A stretch of DNA of 62,719 nt, taken from Pseudomonas folii. Lineage in GTDB: Bacteria; Pseudomonadota; Gammaproteobacteria; Pseudomonadales; Pseudomonadaceae. The position numbers and the translations under genes were made by a program. Below are positions 45,176 through 52,853 of the stretch, piece by piece (within the stretch, counting starts at the first letter, position 1; every line of letters begins with the position of its first letter). A model generated the notes under the pieces. It did not search any database and was not told where the DNA came from. It saw only the letters and a program-made list of their open reading frames with translations. Location: positions 1 to 62,719 of the forward strand of contig NZ_JACONW010000014.1 of NCBI RefSeq assembly GCF_014357575.1, written 5' to 3'.

Positions 45176-45534
45176 ACCCTGACTCCGTTAATCAATATTT
45201 AACCCGCGACAGGCTTATGGTTAGCGCCGAGTGATTCTTGATTTTTCACGTGGTTAACCTGAATGAAGAATTCCACTTGCATCTTCCGATGTTAAAACTC
45301 GTAAGTAGATTCAGGCTGTTAGATCAGTCATTTGATGAAGCTTTATACGCCCCGTCCTCAGCGTGAAAAATAGTACACGTGTACTATTTTGCTGAGCGCA
45401 GAAACACCCTAAGTTGAAGAGGCCGCGCAGGGCTGCTGGTTATTTCGACGGCCGTCAAAGTGCTGGGTGAGCTGTCGGGGGCGGTGTGGTGCAATGCTGG
45501 AGCGAATCTCAAGTGGAGAGTGCGGTTACCTGAC
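45176..45534. other. 359-base gap with a perfect palindrome
   Basis: Apart from the palindrome at 45367-45390 I see no gene. The gap separates a divergent pair's outer ends: the lipoprotein starts at 45175 and the aldo/keto reductase ends at 45535. Confidence 0.55.
45367..45390. promoter_or_regulatory. Perfect 24-base palindrome, possible operator or terminator
   Basis: AAAATAGTAC, ACGT, GTACTATTTT in a row: perfect dyad symmetry ending in T-runs on both strands. It could be an operator for the lipoprotein gene about 190 bases away, or a short bidirectional terminator for the aldo/keto reductase gene. Confidence 0.5.
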
Positions 45535-46719
45535 TCAGGACGGAACCGGCGCTTCAGCATCAATCAGGCTCTGGCTTTTCAGGTCTTCCCAAAAGGCTGC
45601 AGGAATGCCGACCTTCATCGCCTGCACATTGGCAATGATCTGCCCCGGCGAGCGCGCCCCCGGAATGATTGCAGACACTTGCGGATGCGCTGCGGCGAAC
45701 TGCAAGGCGGCCGTATGAATGTCGATACCATGTTGACTGGCCACCGCCATTATTCGCGCACGCTTTTCTACCGCACCAGCGGGTATATCCGGGCTGAAGT
45801 TGTATCGGCTACGTCCTCCCAGGAACCCATCATTCAGGGGCGTTCCAACCACGACACTCGTGCCCTTGCTTTTCAATGTGGGAAAGGTGTTACGCAACGC
45901 ATCGCGGTGGTCGAGAAGAGAGTATTGGCAGGCGAGCAGCACGATATCCGGAGTCGGATCATCGCGTGTCAGCGCCTGAACCACAGCATTCGGCGTATTG
46001 ACACCGAAGCCCCATGCCTTGATTAACCCCTCGGCCCGCATCTTTTCAAGCTCGACCATTGCCCCTGTGCGCGCCACTTGATACGCCGCCTCCCATCCGC
46101 CTTCCAGTTCAGTGTTGTCGGGCGAAAGGTCATGGATAAAGACGATATCGATACGCGGCAGGCCCAATCGCTGCAGGCTGTCTTCCACAGAGCGACGCGT
46201 ACCCGCTGCGGTGTAGTCATACCGATAGTTGAAGGGCGCGGGTGACTTCCAGATGGCATGATCCGCGCGCACGCCACCCGCCGCCGTCAACACTCGGCCG
46301 ACTTTGGTGGAGATCACATAATCGGCTGGATTTTTACCGCGTAGAAAACGGCCCAGACGATATTCACTCAGGCCAAACCCGTAGAACGGCGAGGTGTCAT
46401 ACAGCCTTACGCCGGCATTCCAGGCCGCCTGCAAAACGGAATTCGCCTGCTCGTCACGGATGGGTGCAAAGATATTGCCGATCTGCGTCCCGCCCATACC
46501 GAAGCGTTGCGGGGTCATGTAACGCATCTTATGCGAGGGCGAATTGAAGGGCAGGTCTGCGCGCACAATCCGCCCTTCTGTACGCATTACGCTTCCACGC
46601 TCCGTCAGCGGGGAGGGCGCGGGCGCTGTAGCCAGCGAACTGGCGATACTCGATGCCGGTAACAAAGCGGCTGCTACTGCGCCCGCTGCCGAATAGGTAA
46701 GAAAATCTCGTCTGTCCAT
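45535..46719 (-). CDS. Aldo/keto reductase with Tat-type signal sequence
   Basis: 394 aa. N-terminus MDRRDFLTYSAAGAVAAALL carries a twin-arginine motif (RRDFL), hydrophobic stretch and Ala-rich cleavage region, so export through Tat is likely. The reductase barrel shows catalytic Asp and Tyr in LYDTSPFYGFGLSEYRLG, Lys in VISTKVGR and His in FIHDL, as in D-threo-aldose/galactose dehydrogenases. The family is nearly always cytosolic, so an exported copy is odd. GGAGTGCTGT precedes the ATG. Divergent from the AraC gene at 46908. Confidence 0.88.
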   Translation of the reverse strand: MDRRDFLTYSAAGAVAAALLPASSIASSLATAPAPSPLTERGSVMRTEGRIVRADLPFNSPSHKMRYMTPQRFGMGGTQIGNIFAPIRDEQANSVLQAAWNAGVRLYDTSPFYGFGLSEYRLGRFLRGKNPADYVISTKVGRVLTAAGGVRADHAIWKSPAPFNYRYDYTAAGTRRSVEDSLQRLGLPRIDIVFIHDLSPDNTELEGGWEAAYQVARTGAMVELEKMRAEGLIKAWGFGVNTPNAVVQALTRDDPTPDIVLLACQYSLLDHRDALRNTFPTLKSKGTSVVVGTPLNDGFLGGRSRYNFSPDIPAGAVEKRARIMAVASQHGIDIHTAALQFAAAHPQVSAIIPGARSPGQIIANVQAMKVGIPAAFWEDLKSQSLIDAEAPVPS

Positions 46720-46907
46720 ACAGCACTCCGTTCGCGGCTGAAGTTCTACGGGCTCATCGAAGCCGATATTCGCGATAGAAATTAGAGCAACGAGGGATAG
46801 GCGAGTGACCCTAAATCGCCATTGTTTATGCATAATCCTGCCGATAGGCTTGTGCTGAGCATGCACTCTCAGCAGACTCCAACCTTCCATTAACTGGGGC
46901 GCATGTG

Positions 46908-47888
46908 ATGACGAGCGGTTCTCTCTCGCAATTCGGTTTCGACCATGCACACTCCCTTGTCTCGCGCGAATCCGTTGAGCCCAACGAGCGTCTCCAGTCA
47001 CTCGGACGGCTTGTCGAAAAAGTCACCCGGCAGATCGGTCTGAACGAGATCTGCAAGACGTCGATTCCAGACCTGACCTTCTACCGAATGGCTGAATTGG
47101 GCACGCCCACTTACTGCATTTATGAGCCTTGCGTGGCAATCATTCTGCAGGGGGCGAAGGAAATCACGTTCGGTGAAGAGGCCTGTGATTTTGGGCAGGG
47201 AACGTTCTTTGTCACATCGGTCGACATTCCGACACTGGCTCGCGTGACCGCTGCGAGCGAGCAGACACCTTATTTATCCATCGTGCTGAAGCTCGACCTG
47301 GCCTTGCTTAACGAAGTCATCCAGATGCAGGCACCTTCCAGACAGGACGTGCCTTCTCAAGCTCGGGGCTTCGCATCTGGAATGGCATCAAGCGAGATGC
47401 TCGACGCATTCACTCGCCTCGCCACACTGATTGAGCAGCCACTTGAAGCTGGCTTGATGTCGGACCTTATCAAGCGAGAGATATGCGTCCGACTGCTGCT
47501 GAGCAGTGCGGGCCAGTGGTTGCGCAGTGTCACCCGCGATGGTCATCGAGATAAAGGCATCGTCAGAGCCATTGAATGGTTGAAACTCCATTACGAAAAG
47601 CCGCTTCACGTGGCCGAACTCGCCGAACGATCAGGAATGGCCAGCTCCACTCTGCATCACAACTTCCGCAAACTGACCGGCACCAGCCCTGTTCAATATC
47701 AAAAGTCGTTACGGCTGCAAGCTGCACGCAGCCTGATGTTGACCGACAGGGTAGACGTGAACACCGCCGCGCTGCGGGTCGGTTATGAAAGCGTCGCCCA
47801 ATTCAGCCGCGAATACACCCGACGTTTCGGAGCCCCGCCGTCGAGAGACATCAAGCACGCAAGGGAACACGGTGGGAGGCTGGAATAG
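46908..47888 (+). CDS. AraC-family transcriptional regulator
   Basis: 326 aa. AraC_N-type sensor domain (TYCIYEPCVAIILQGAKEIT, FFVTSVDIPTLARVT) and C-terminal double helix-turn-helix (LHVAELAERSGMASSTLHHN, NTAALRVGYESVAQFSREYT). Closely similar in layout to the regulator at 43793. Divergent from the aldo/keto reductase across 188 bases, so it probably regulates it. ATG at 46908; a GTG immediately before it is an alternative start. Confidence 0.9.
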   Translation: MTSGSLSQFGFDHAHSLVSRESVEPNERLQSLGRLVEKVTRQIGLNEICKTSIPDLTFYRMAELGTPTYCIYEPCVAIILQGAKEITFGEEACDFGQGTFFVTSVDIPTLARVTAASEQTPYLSIVLKLDLALLNEVIQMQAPSRQDVPSQARGFASGMASSEMLDAFTRLATLIEQPLEAGLMSDLIKREICVRLLLSSAGQWLRSVTRDGHRDKGIVRAIEWLKLHYEKPLHVAELAERSGMASSTLHHNFRKLTGTSPVQYQKSLRLQAARSLMLTDRVDVNTAALRVGYESVAQFSREYTRRFGAPPSRDIKHAREHGGRLE

Positions 47889-47939
47889 CGGCCCCATTCA
47901 TATCGACCAAAAAACCAAAGGATGGAAAGGAATGTTCCT

Positions 47940-49016
47940 ATGAAGGTGATACAAGCTGGGCTGTTTGCATCGTTGCTAGCGATTTGGTCTAACGTGACCG
48001 TTGGAAAGGAATCGCCGATCGAGGCCAGCGGTATACGCACAGACTTCGTGTGTACGCAGGATACGGGTCCCTCGGTCGTGCCTCAGGATTCAGATGCACA
48101 ACGTTTATTCCTCTACGCTCGCCATCTTGAATCGTTGCGCGAGGGGGATTACACGAGTGGGAGTCTCGATGAATTCAATCGCATCAGTCGCTATTACCGT
48201 ATCGCGTCCGCGTATGGAAACGCCGATGCGACCGAGGCATTGAGGTCCCTACAGTGGAAGTTGATCGATGACAGCTACGACGGTGTTGTCACTGAACTTC
48301 GCCGCAATCGCCAGAAAGAGAGCGACCGCCTGACGACGCTGCTCACACAGCAGTATCCGTCGCGAGGTTACCTGCTCCAGGCCGCTATGTATGCCCAGGC
48401 ATGGAATCTTACCGAGGCATTAACCCTGTATCGCAAGGCAGCGGACCTGGGCAATGCCCAGGCGCAGCACCGACTGGCCGAGTATCTCGACGTCAACTCG
48501 ATCGCAATGTCCAAGGCATTCGGGGCGAAGGCCAAGGACATCGCATTCGCGTTGCCGCTCTACCGCTGTGCCGCCCAGCAAGGACACGGTGGTGCGATGT
48601 ACGAGCTTGCCATCAAACAAGCCAAAGACCGGCACTACGCCGAAGCGATGGCGGGATTCCAGCAAGCAGTAATGATGGGGGAAACTGCTGCTGCAGCCAG
48701 ACTTGTGGATGCTTTTAACGAGAAAGCGAGCGGGCCTGAAACACTAGGAATGAAGAGTGACGCCGCGCGTTATGAACGATACGAGAAGATCCGTATTTTC
48801 TTGATCGATGAGCAAAAATTCGACCCGCGCGTGCCCGAACTGAACCAAATTGTGCCGCTGCCTCCTGCAGCGCTGCCCGAATGGGACGGGACCTTTCAGT
48901 GGAAGAAAGAGCAGCTCGCACCGCAGGAGGCTCCGTCGGAGACGTTAATGGCCAGCATGGCCAAAGCCAAGGGGTTGGATCCGCAGACAGGATTACCGAA
49001 GGATGCCGTGCGGTGA
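47940..49016 (+). CDS. DUF6396-like Sel1-repeat protein, exported
   Basis: 358 aa. Signal-like start MKVIQAGLFASLLAIWSNVT; the middle holds Sel1/TPR-like helical repeats (ALTLYRKAADLGNAQAQHRL, LPLYRCAAQQGHGGAMYELA) and the C-terminal segment (YERIRIFL-like, DPRVPELNQIVPLPPAALPE) is typical of DUF6396 proteins. They are annotated as lipoproteins or putative immunity-like proteins; no lipobox is evident here. AAGGAATG before the ATG supports the start. Role unknown. Confidence 0.78.
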   Translation: MKVIQAGLFASLLAIWSNVTVGKESPIEASGIRTDFVCTQDTGPSVVPQDSDAQRLFLYARHLESLREGDYTSGSLDEFNRISRYYRIASAYGNADATEALRSLQWKLIDDSYDGVVTELRRNRQKESDRLTTLLTQQYPSRGYLLQAAMYAQAWNLTEALTLYRKAADLGNAQAQHRLAEYLDVNSIAMSKAFGAKAKDIAFALPLYRCAAQQGHGGAMYELAIKQAKDRHYAEAMAGFQQAVMMGETAAAARLVDAFNEKASGPETLGMKSDAARYERYEKIRIFLIDEQKFDPRVPELNQIVPLPPAALPEWDGTFQWKKEQLAPQEAPSETLMASMAKAKGLDPQTGLPKDAVR

Positions 49017-49058
49017 AAGTGGCGTAGCTTGTGGGTGGTGAATAGCCTTGAAAAACTT

Positions 49059-49097
49059 GGGGTCAGAGCACGTTTAGAACAAAGGTGGTCTGACCCC
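49059..49097. repeat. Inverted repeat GGGGTCAGA, mobile-element relic
   Basis: GGGGTCAGA and TCTGACCCC surround 21 bases. This pattern (GGGGTCAGA...TCTGACCCCGATTTT) is common next to REP-associated transposase genes in Pseudomonas. No transposase is present. The open frame across it at 49029-49226 is not considered a gene. Confidence 0.6.
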
Positions 49098-49314
49098 GAT
49101 TTTCGCGCTGTAGTCGCCAGCCTGATTAACCCCGTAGCGGGTTTCAAACCCATCCTCATGCTGGCGGCAACGATGCAAATAGCGGCTGCTTTATTGGCGA
49201 TCTTGCGAGTTAGAACTCAGCGCTGAGGTGAAAGATTGAGAGCTGTCCATAGCGTCCGCAGACGTAGACAGCTCACAGCGCTGGAAACTGTTTAGTTTTT
49301 GTTTACGCAGCGTC

Positions 49315-49518
49315 TCACGGGCAAGGAACGCTGTGGCTGAACTTCACAGCGTCTTCCATCTTGCATCGCGCCATTTCAATCAAATGCACCACTGAAAATG
49401 CATGATCACGCTGACTGCCGTTCAGGCTGTCGGCGCTTTCGTAAGCCGTCGCCTTGGCGCAGCGAAGCAGCTCGTCTGTGTCATTGAGCAGTTGTTCAAG
49501 GGATTGGTGATTCGTCAT
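49315..49518 (-). CDS. Small DUF3077-like protein (paralogue 2)
   Basis: 67 aa, starting MTNHQSLEQLLNDTDELLRC. ATG at 49518 behind CAGGAGC. The core is the same as the gene at 39074 but without the N-terminal FFSVR block. The longer frame to 49671 is a translation of the structured leader. Function unknown. Confidence 0.75.
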   Translation of the reverse strand: MTNHQSLEQLLNDTDELLRCAKATAYESADSLNGSQRDHAFSVVHLIEMARCKMEDAVKFSHSVPCP

Positions 49519-49568
49519 GTTGAGCTCCTGGAGTAATGGAGCTGCCAGAGGCCTTCCTACGGGCTTTG

Positions 49569-49647
49569 GGTGGCAGCTGTGCGCAGGGTAGGAATACCGG
49601 AACTCTAGGAACCCGGCCACGCCGAAGCGTGCCCACGCACAGCCACC
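49569..49647 (-). ncRNA. Structured leader of DUF3077-like gene (copy A)
   Basis: Minus strand GGTGGCTGTGCG pairs with CGCACAGCTGCCACC, with a GCT bulge. Inside are CACGC-TTCG-GCGTG and CCGG...CCGG hairpins. It ends about 50 bases before the ATG. Confidence 0.6.
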
Positions 49648-49733
49648 ATGATTGACCGGGAAAAGAACCACGTTCTTCCAGTCGTAACGGTTGGCATGTG
49701 CATACCTAGATAGTTCCGGGTTCCTACACCCAG

Positions 49734-49753
49734 GCCGCTGAATTGGCAGCGGC
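49734..49753 (-). other. Hairpin upstream of leader copy A
   Basis: GCCGCTG and CAGCGGC with a 6-base loop. It corresponds to the hairpin at 39522-39547, so the shared leader unit may begin this far upstream. Confidence 0.45.
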
Positions 49754-50114
49754 GGGAGGAAGGGTAGCGGGGTGTGGAGGGGCGAGCAAGGATAAGTTTG
49801 GAATGCGGGGTTGTGATCAGTGGGGCGGCGCGAGGTTTGGGGGACGTGACAGTCTATGAAATAAAAGGGAGGGGATTCACAACTTCACATGCTCGCCCCG
49901 AGTGGGTGTCTCGCCAAACTCATCAAGCAGATCCGCCGTATCGATATAAGATGTGCGGATAATGCCCCTGCTTGATTTCTTCAGGTTCATGAGCGGAGAA
50001 ACAGACGTTGAAAAGGCCTGTCCGAACTTTGCGTACTTTGATGGGAGGACGAGAAAAGTCAGCAGTTTAGCTGTCTAGAATTATTTACAGGCAACTGCAT
50101 GTCCACAGAAACAA

Positions 50115-50142
50115 CAAAGGCCTGCATCGATGCAAGCCTTTG
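50115..50142 (-). terminator. Terminator of the two-gene cassette
   Basis: CAAAGGCCTGCAT and ATGCAAGCCTTTG form a near-perfect 13-base stem, 20 bases beyond the 65-aa gene. Confidence 0.7.
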
Positions 50143-50162
50143 CGCTTTGGACATTTACGACA

Positions 50163-50360
50163 TCACATAGAATATGACTCAAGCATCTCTCGTGCGCTGA
50201 GTTTGCTGTCCAGTTTTTGCAACAGAATCGAATACTGCTCAGATTTCGCTTCTTGGTGGTTTAGTCGCGCAGGACGAATCTGCTGATTTTCACGGCTGAG
50301 CGAATCTCTCGCAGCCAGTAGCAGATCATCCGGCTGGAGGGGCGACGTAAAGTAGGTCAT
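50163..50360 (-). CDS. Small hypothetical protein, partner of the Ntn-hydrolase-like protein
   Basis: 65 aa: begins MTYFTSPLQPDDLLLAARDS, all helical and polar, with LLQKLDSKLSAREMLESYSM at the end. GGAGTAAAA precedes the ATG, which lies 11 bases after the upstream gene's stop. Not recognised; it could be a regulator, adaptor or substrate of the larger protein. Confidence 0.65.
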   Translation of the reverse strand: MTYFTSPLQPDDLLLAARDSLSRENQQIRPARLNHQEAKSEQYSILLQKLDSKLSAREMLESYSM

Positions 50361-50370
50361 TTTTACTCCA

Positions 50371-51654
50371 TCACTCTGGTCGTTTGAAAAATCTTGGGTT
50401 GAGCTCGGGCTTGAAATAATGCTTACGATCAATCCAGACAAAACCGTCATGCTTGCTAATCACCGCGACATCAATTGGGCCCGATACCGATTCACTTGGC
50501 TTCGTGACCCTTTCCTTAAGCGATTCTAGCTCGATTAAGCTTTTGGCTAGCCCTGCCATGTCGGGCAGGGGAAGCGAATGTATGATATTCGACAGTGGAA
50601 AGAAATGCTGGTTGCGGATTTCCTTAAACCATTTGTCGGTGTGACCGTCTCGCGCCTCTGTCACCATATCAACTAACCTCTGGTCGTCAAGCTTGTCCGG
50701 CACACCGCACTCAGCCATTACTCTCTTGCCGAAATCGGCCAGAGCTGAACGGGTGGAGTCAAACACCGCGCCGAATACGTCTGGCGCAACCCCCATCCTG
50801 AAGGTGTCGATCATGCTGGTGGTTGCAAACGGCTGGATCACGGCTGGTGAGCTAGCGTCCATAACCCTAGGCTCTTGACGATCAAGAATCAATCTGTCTC
50901 CAAGGAAACCATAGCACTCGAATACCTCCAACGTCGGAAAATAGTCATCTTTTCCGTAGCCAGCAATTACTACGCCAGTTCTATCCGCAAATTTGCAGAA
51001 ATCTTTGACCGCGAAACGAATCAGAGTGTGAACAAATCGGGTAATTAGCGGCTTACGAGAGTCATGATTTATGAATAGAAGAATCGAATCGCCGGCGGCA
51101 TCAATAAAACCGGCTGCGGCCTTTGCGATCGCGCTGGCTATGTCGGCCTCGGTAAGAAGAGGGTCCAGCGGGGATGTCTCCACCTCCGATTCGACCTTCG
51201 CCAAGGCGTCTTCCAGCTCAGCGTCCGTGAGTGATTCAAGTTCATGAATGTGCTCTCGTCCAGCGGCAGTGGCTATCTGCTCGTGAAGGCGCCAAGCAGC
51301 CGACCCTATCAATGTGATCATCGAGTTGTTTTTGAGCTCATCACTGAAAAGTCTGTCGTGATGTTGGACGAAGTCAAAAAACCTCGTTGGGTAGGCTTCT
51401 AGCCGATCGTGCTGCTCGTTACCTAGATCGTCTCGGAAAGCTTTGATTGCGAGTTCCCATGGCACACCTTGCAACCCTGCTGATCCGTAAATCATGAGCC
51501 CTACCGGGGCCGCACGGGAGAGTTCAAAGAGCTTGTTTGCTCCTTTGAAGTATCGGCGCTCTTGCTGACCATCTTTCCAGGAAGTAACAGTGGTTGCACT
51601 ATCGGCCGCCAAAACCACGGCAGTCCGGCTCATAATAGCGATTTCAGCGGTCAT
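50371..51654 (-). CDS. Proteasome/HslV-like Ntn-hydrolase family protein, unknown
   Basis: 427 aa. The start MTAEIAIMSRTAVVLAADSA fits the N-terminal-nucleophile fold of proteasome beta and HslV subunits: Thr follows Met directly, so Met removal would expose Thr1; Asp comes at position 17 counting from that Thr, as in HslV; and ANKLF near 36-42 fits the Lys33 region. GLMIYGSAG follows at the place of the Gly47-type loop. The remaining 350 residues are helical and unlike HslV (about 175 aa in all). No HslU-like ATPase is near. Lies just after the tmRNA 3' end. Weak ribosome site (GAGTCC). Catalysis is inferred. Confidence 0.75.
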   Translation of the reverse strand: MTAEIAIMSRTAVVLAADSATTVTSWKDGQQERRYFKGANKLFELSRAAPVGLMIYGSAGLQGVPWELAIKAFRDDLGNEQHDRLEAYPTRFFDFVQHHDRLFSDELKNNSMITLIGSAAWRLHEQIATAAGREHIHELESLTDAELEDALAKVESEVETSPLDPLLTEADIASAIAKAAAGFIDAAGDSILLFINHDSRKPLITRFVHTLIRFAVKDFCKFADRTGVVIAGYGKDDYFPTLEVFECYGFLGDRLILDRQEPRVMDASSPAVIQPFATTSMIDTFRMGVAPDVFGAVFDSTRSALADFGKRVMAECGVPDKLDDQRLVDMVTEARDGHTDKWFKEIRNQHFFPLSNIIHSLPLPDMAGLAKSLIELESLKERVTKPSESVSGPIDVAVISKHDGFVWIDRKHYFKPELNPRFFKRPE

Positions 51655-51808
51655 TTTAGAGGACTCTATTCCATTAGAGCCACCAATTGGCTCGTAGTGG
51701 CAATATGCACTGATTACTCTCCCCGTGCTACAGGCGTAAAGGAGGGGCTGACCTCATATTCCTCTTGAAGGTTGTCATTTCACAGCCAGGATAGGTAAAA
51801 AAAGGCAC

Positions 51809-51845
51809 AAAAAAAGCACCTGCGTCGCCGCGAGGTGCTTTTTTG
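51809..51845 (-). terminator. Terminator of ssrA
   Basis: AAAAGCACCTCGCGGCGACG and CAGGTGCTTTTTTT on the minus strand, just after the tmRNA 3' end. Confidence 0.85.
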
Positions 51846-51857
51846 TACTGCTGAATT

Positions 51858-52246
51858 TGGTGGAGCCGGGGGGATTTGAACCCCCGTCCGCCAGTACTCC
51901 GCTGTCGGTCCTACATGCTTAGCCGTGTCTATTAAGTTAACCCTCAGCGACCCGACGGGCAGGGTGCTTTGGGCGAGCTGTGTAAGTTTTAGCCGATTCG
52001 TCCACAGCGTACTGCACGGCGATTCTGTTCTATATGACAATCACTTCGGGTTTACAGACATCCCCTAATGATTGCTGGAGCCGAAGCTACCAGAAGTGCG
52101 GGCTAGGCTGCTTACGCAGCTAGTTGAGCACCGTAGTTATCGTCATTGGCAACTATAGAAAGTTGCAACAGTGGATTTACGACTTCTGTTACCAAGTCGG
52201 CATGCACCTAAAGTTTCATCACCGGCGTCGAATCCTAATCGGCCCC
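51858..52246 (-). ncRNA. ssrA: Transfer-messenger RNA (tmRNA)
   Basis: 389 nt from GGGGCCGATTAGGATTCGAC at the 5' end to the encoded CCA (GGCTCCACCA) at the 3' end. tRNA-like T-arm GGACGGGGGTTCAAATCCCC. The tag reading frame (52112-52150, minus strand) gives ANDDNYGAQLAA then TAA, with GCC as resume codon. It rescues stalled ribosomes with SmpB, encoded at 60045. The 3' end lies next to a two-gene cassette, a frequent integration site. Confidence 0.97.
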
Positions 52247-52355
52247 AGGTGACTGCTTTCGCAGTCAGGCCGCGGAGTGTACTCCAATGAGGTCCTCGCG
52301 TCGACCTTCTGTCGCATCCGGTTTTGGCCAACCATGGGGCTGGCCGAAACGCGTA

Positions 52356-52640
52356 TTACTTGGCACCGTCGGCAGACGAGCCTGTGTTTTTCAGCTTGGT
52401 GATGGTCTGGGTGGTCAGCTCTAAACACTTTTTCTCGTCGCCAGCTTTTTGAGCTGCCAGTGCTTCGTCGTGGGTTTTTTGGATTTCAGCCTTGGTGTCG
52501 GTCGACAGATTGGCCGCTGACGACTTATTCGCATCCTTCAGAGCCTGCAGGTTGGCACCACAAAGGTCATCGGCGGCGAACGCCGGGGAACCCAACAGGG
52601 CAGCGGTGAGGAACAATCCAGTGAGTGCTGTGCGCTTCAT
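52356..52640 (-). CDS. Small secreted helical protein
   Basis: 94 aa. Signal peptide MKRTALTGLFLTAALLGSPA ending AFA. The mature part has two Cys (DDLCGANLQA, KKCLELTT) and long helices (TKAEIQKTHDEALAAQKAGD). AAAAGGAGATACACA before the ATG is a strong ribosome site. Conserved in Pseudomonas as hypothetical; function unknown. Confidence 0.78.
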   Translation of the reverse strand: MKRTALTGLFLTAALLGSPAFAADDLCGANLQALKDANKSSAANLSTDTKAEIQKTHDEALAAQKAGDEKKCLELTTQTITKLKNTGSSADGAK

Positions 52641-52709
52641 TGTGTATCTCCTTTTATCGCCTGTGGACTCGGTATGGCCGGTCGATGAGGCCCGTCGCCG
52701 AGGTCTGTG

Positions 52710-52740
52710 AGTAAGCCCGGCTCAGATTGGCGGGCTTACT
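52710..52740 (-). terminator. Hairpin after the lactate operon
   Basis: AGTAAGCCCG and CGGGCTTACT with an 11-base loop. It stands about 110 bases downstream of the dld stop and upstream of the small secreted protein gene. Confidence 0.6.
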
Positions 52741-52853
52741 AGACTGACTGTGCGCAAACGCAGGGGTTCTATTTAATTTACAGTCTCATGTGAAAAAGCC
52801 ATATTTCGCGATATAGGCACCAAAATGGGGCGATTACCGCTGCTGTGTCGTGA

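Larger units (their letters stand above)
49519..50162. other. 644-base gap: leader of the DUF3077-like gene and the cassette terminator
   Basis: From 49519 to about 49760 it is the leader region of the minus-strand gene. The stretch 49760-50114 shows no supported gene, and a terminator follows at 50115. Confidence 0.6.

Noticed and set aside
49029..49226. 65-aa open frame with a hydrophobic C-terminus
   Set aside because: Overlaps the GGGGTCAGA inverted repeat, lacks a ribosome site and resembles no family I know; treated as repeat relic.
49760..51857. Prophage or integrative element next to ssrA
   Set aside because: No integrase, phage structural genes or duplicated ssrA 3' end are found in the window, so only a small cassette can be supported.
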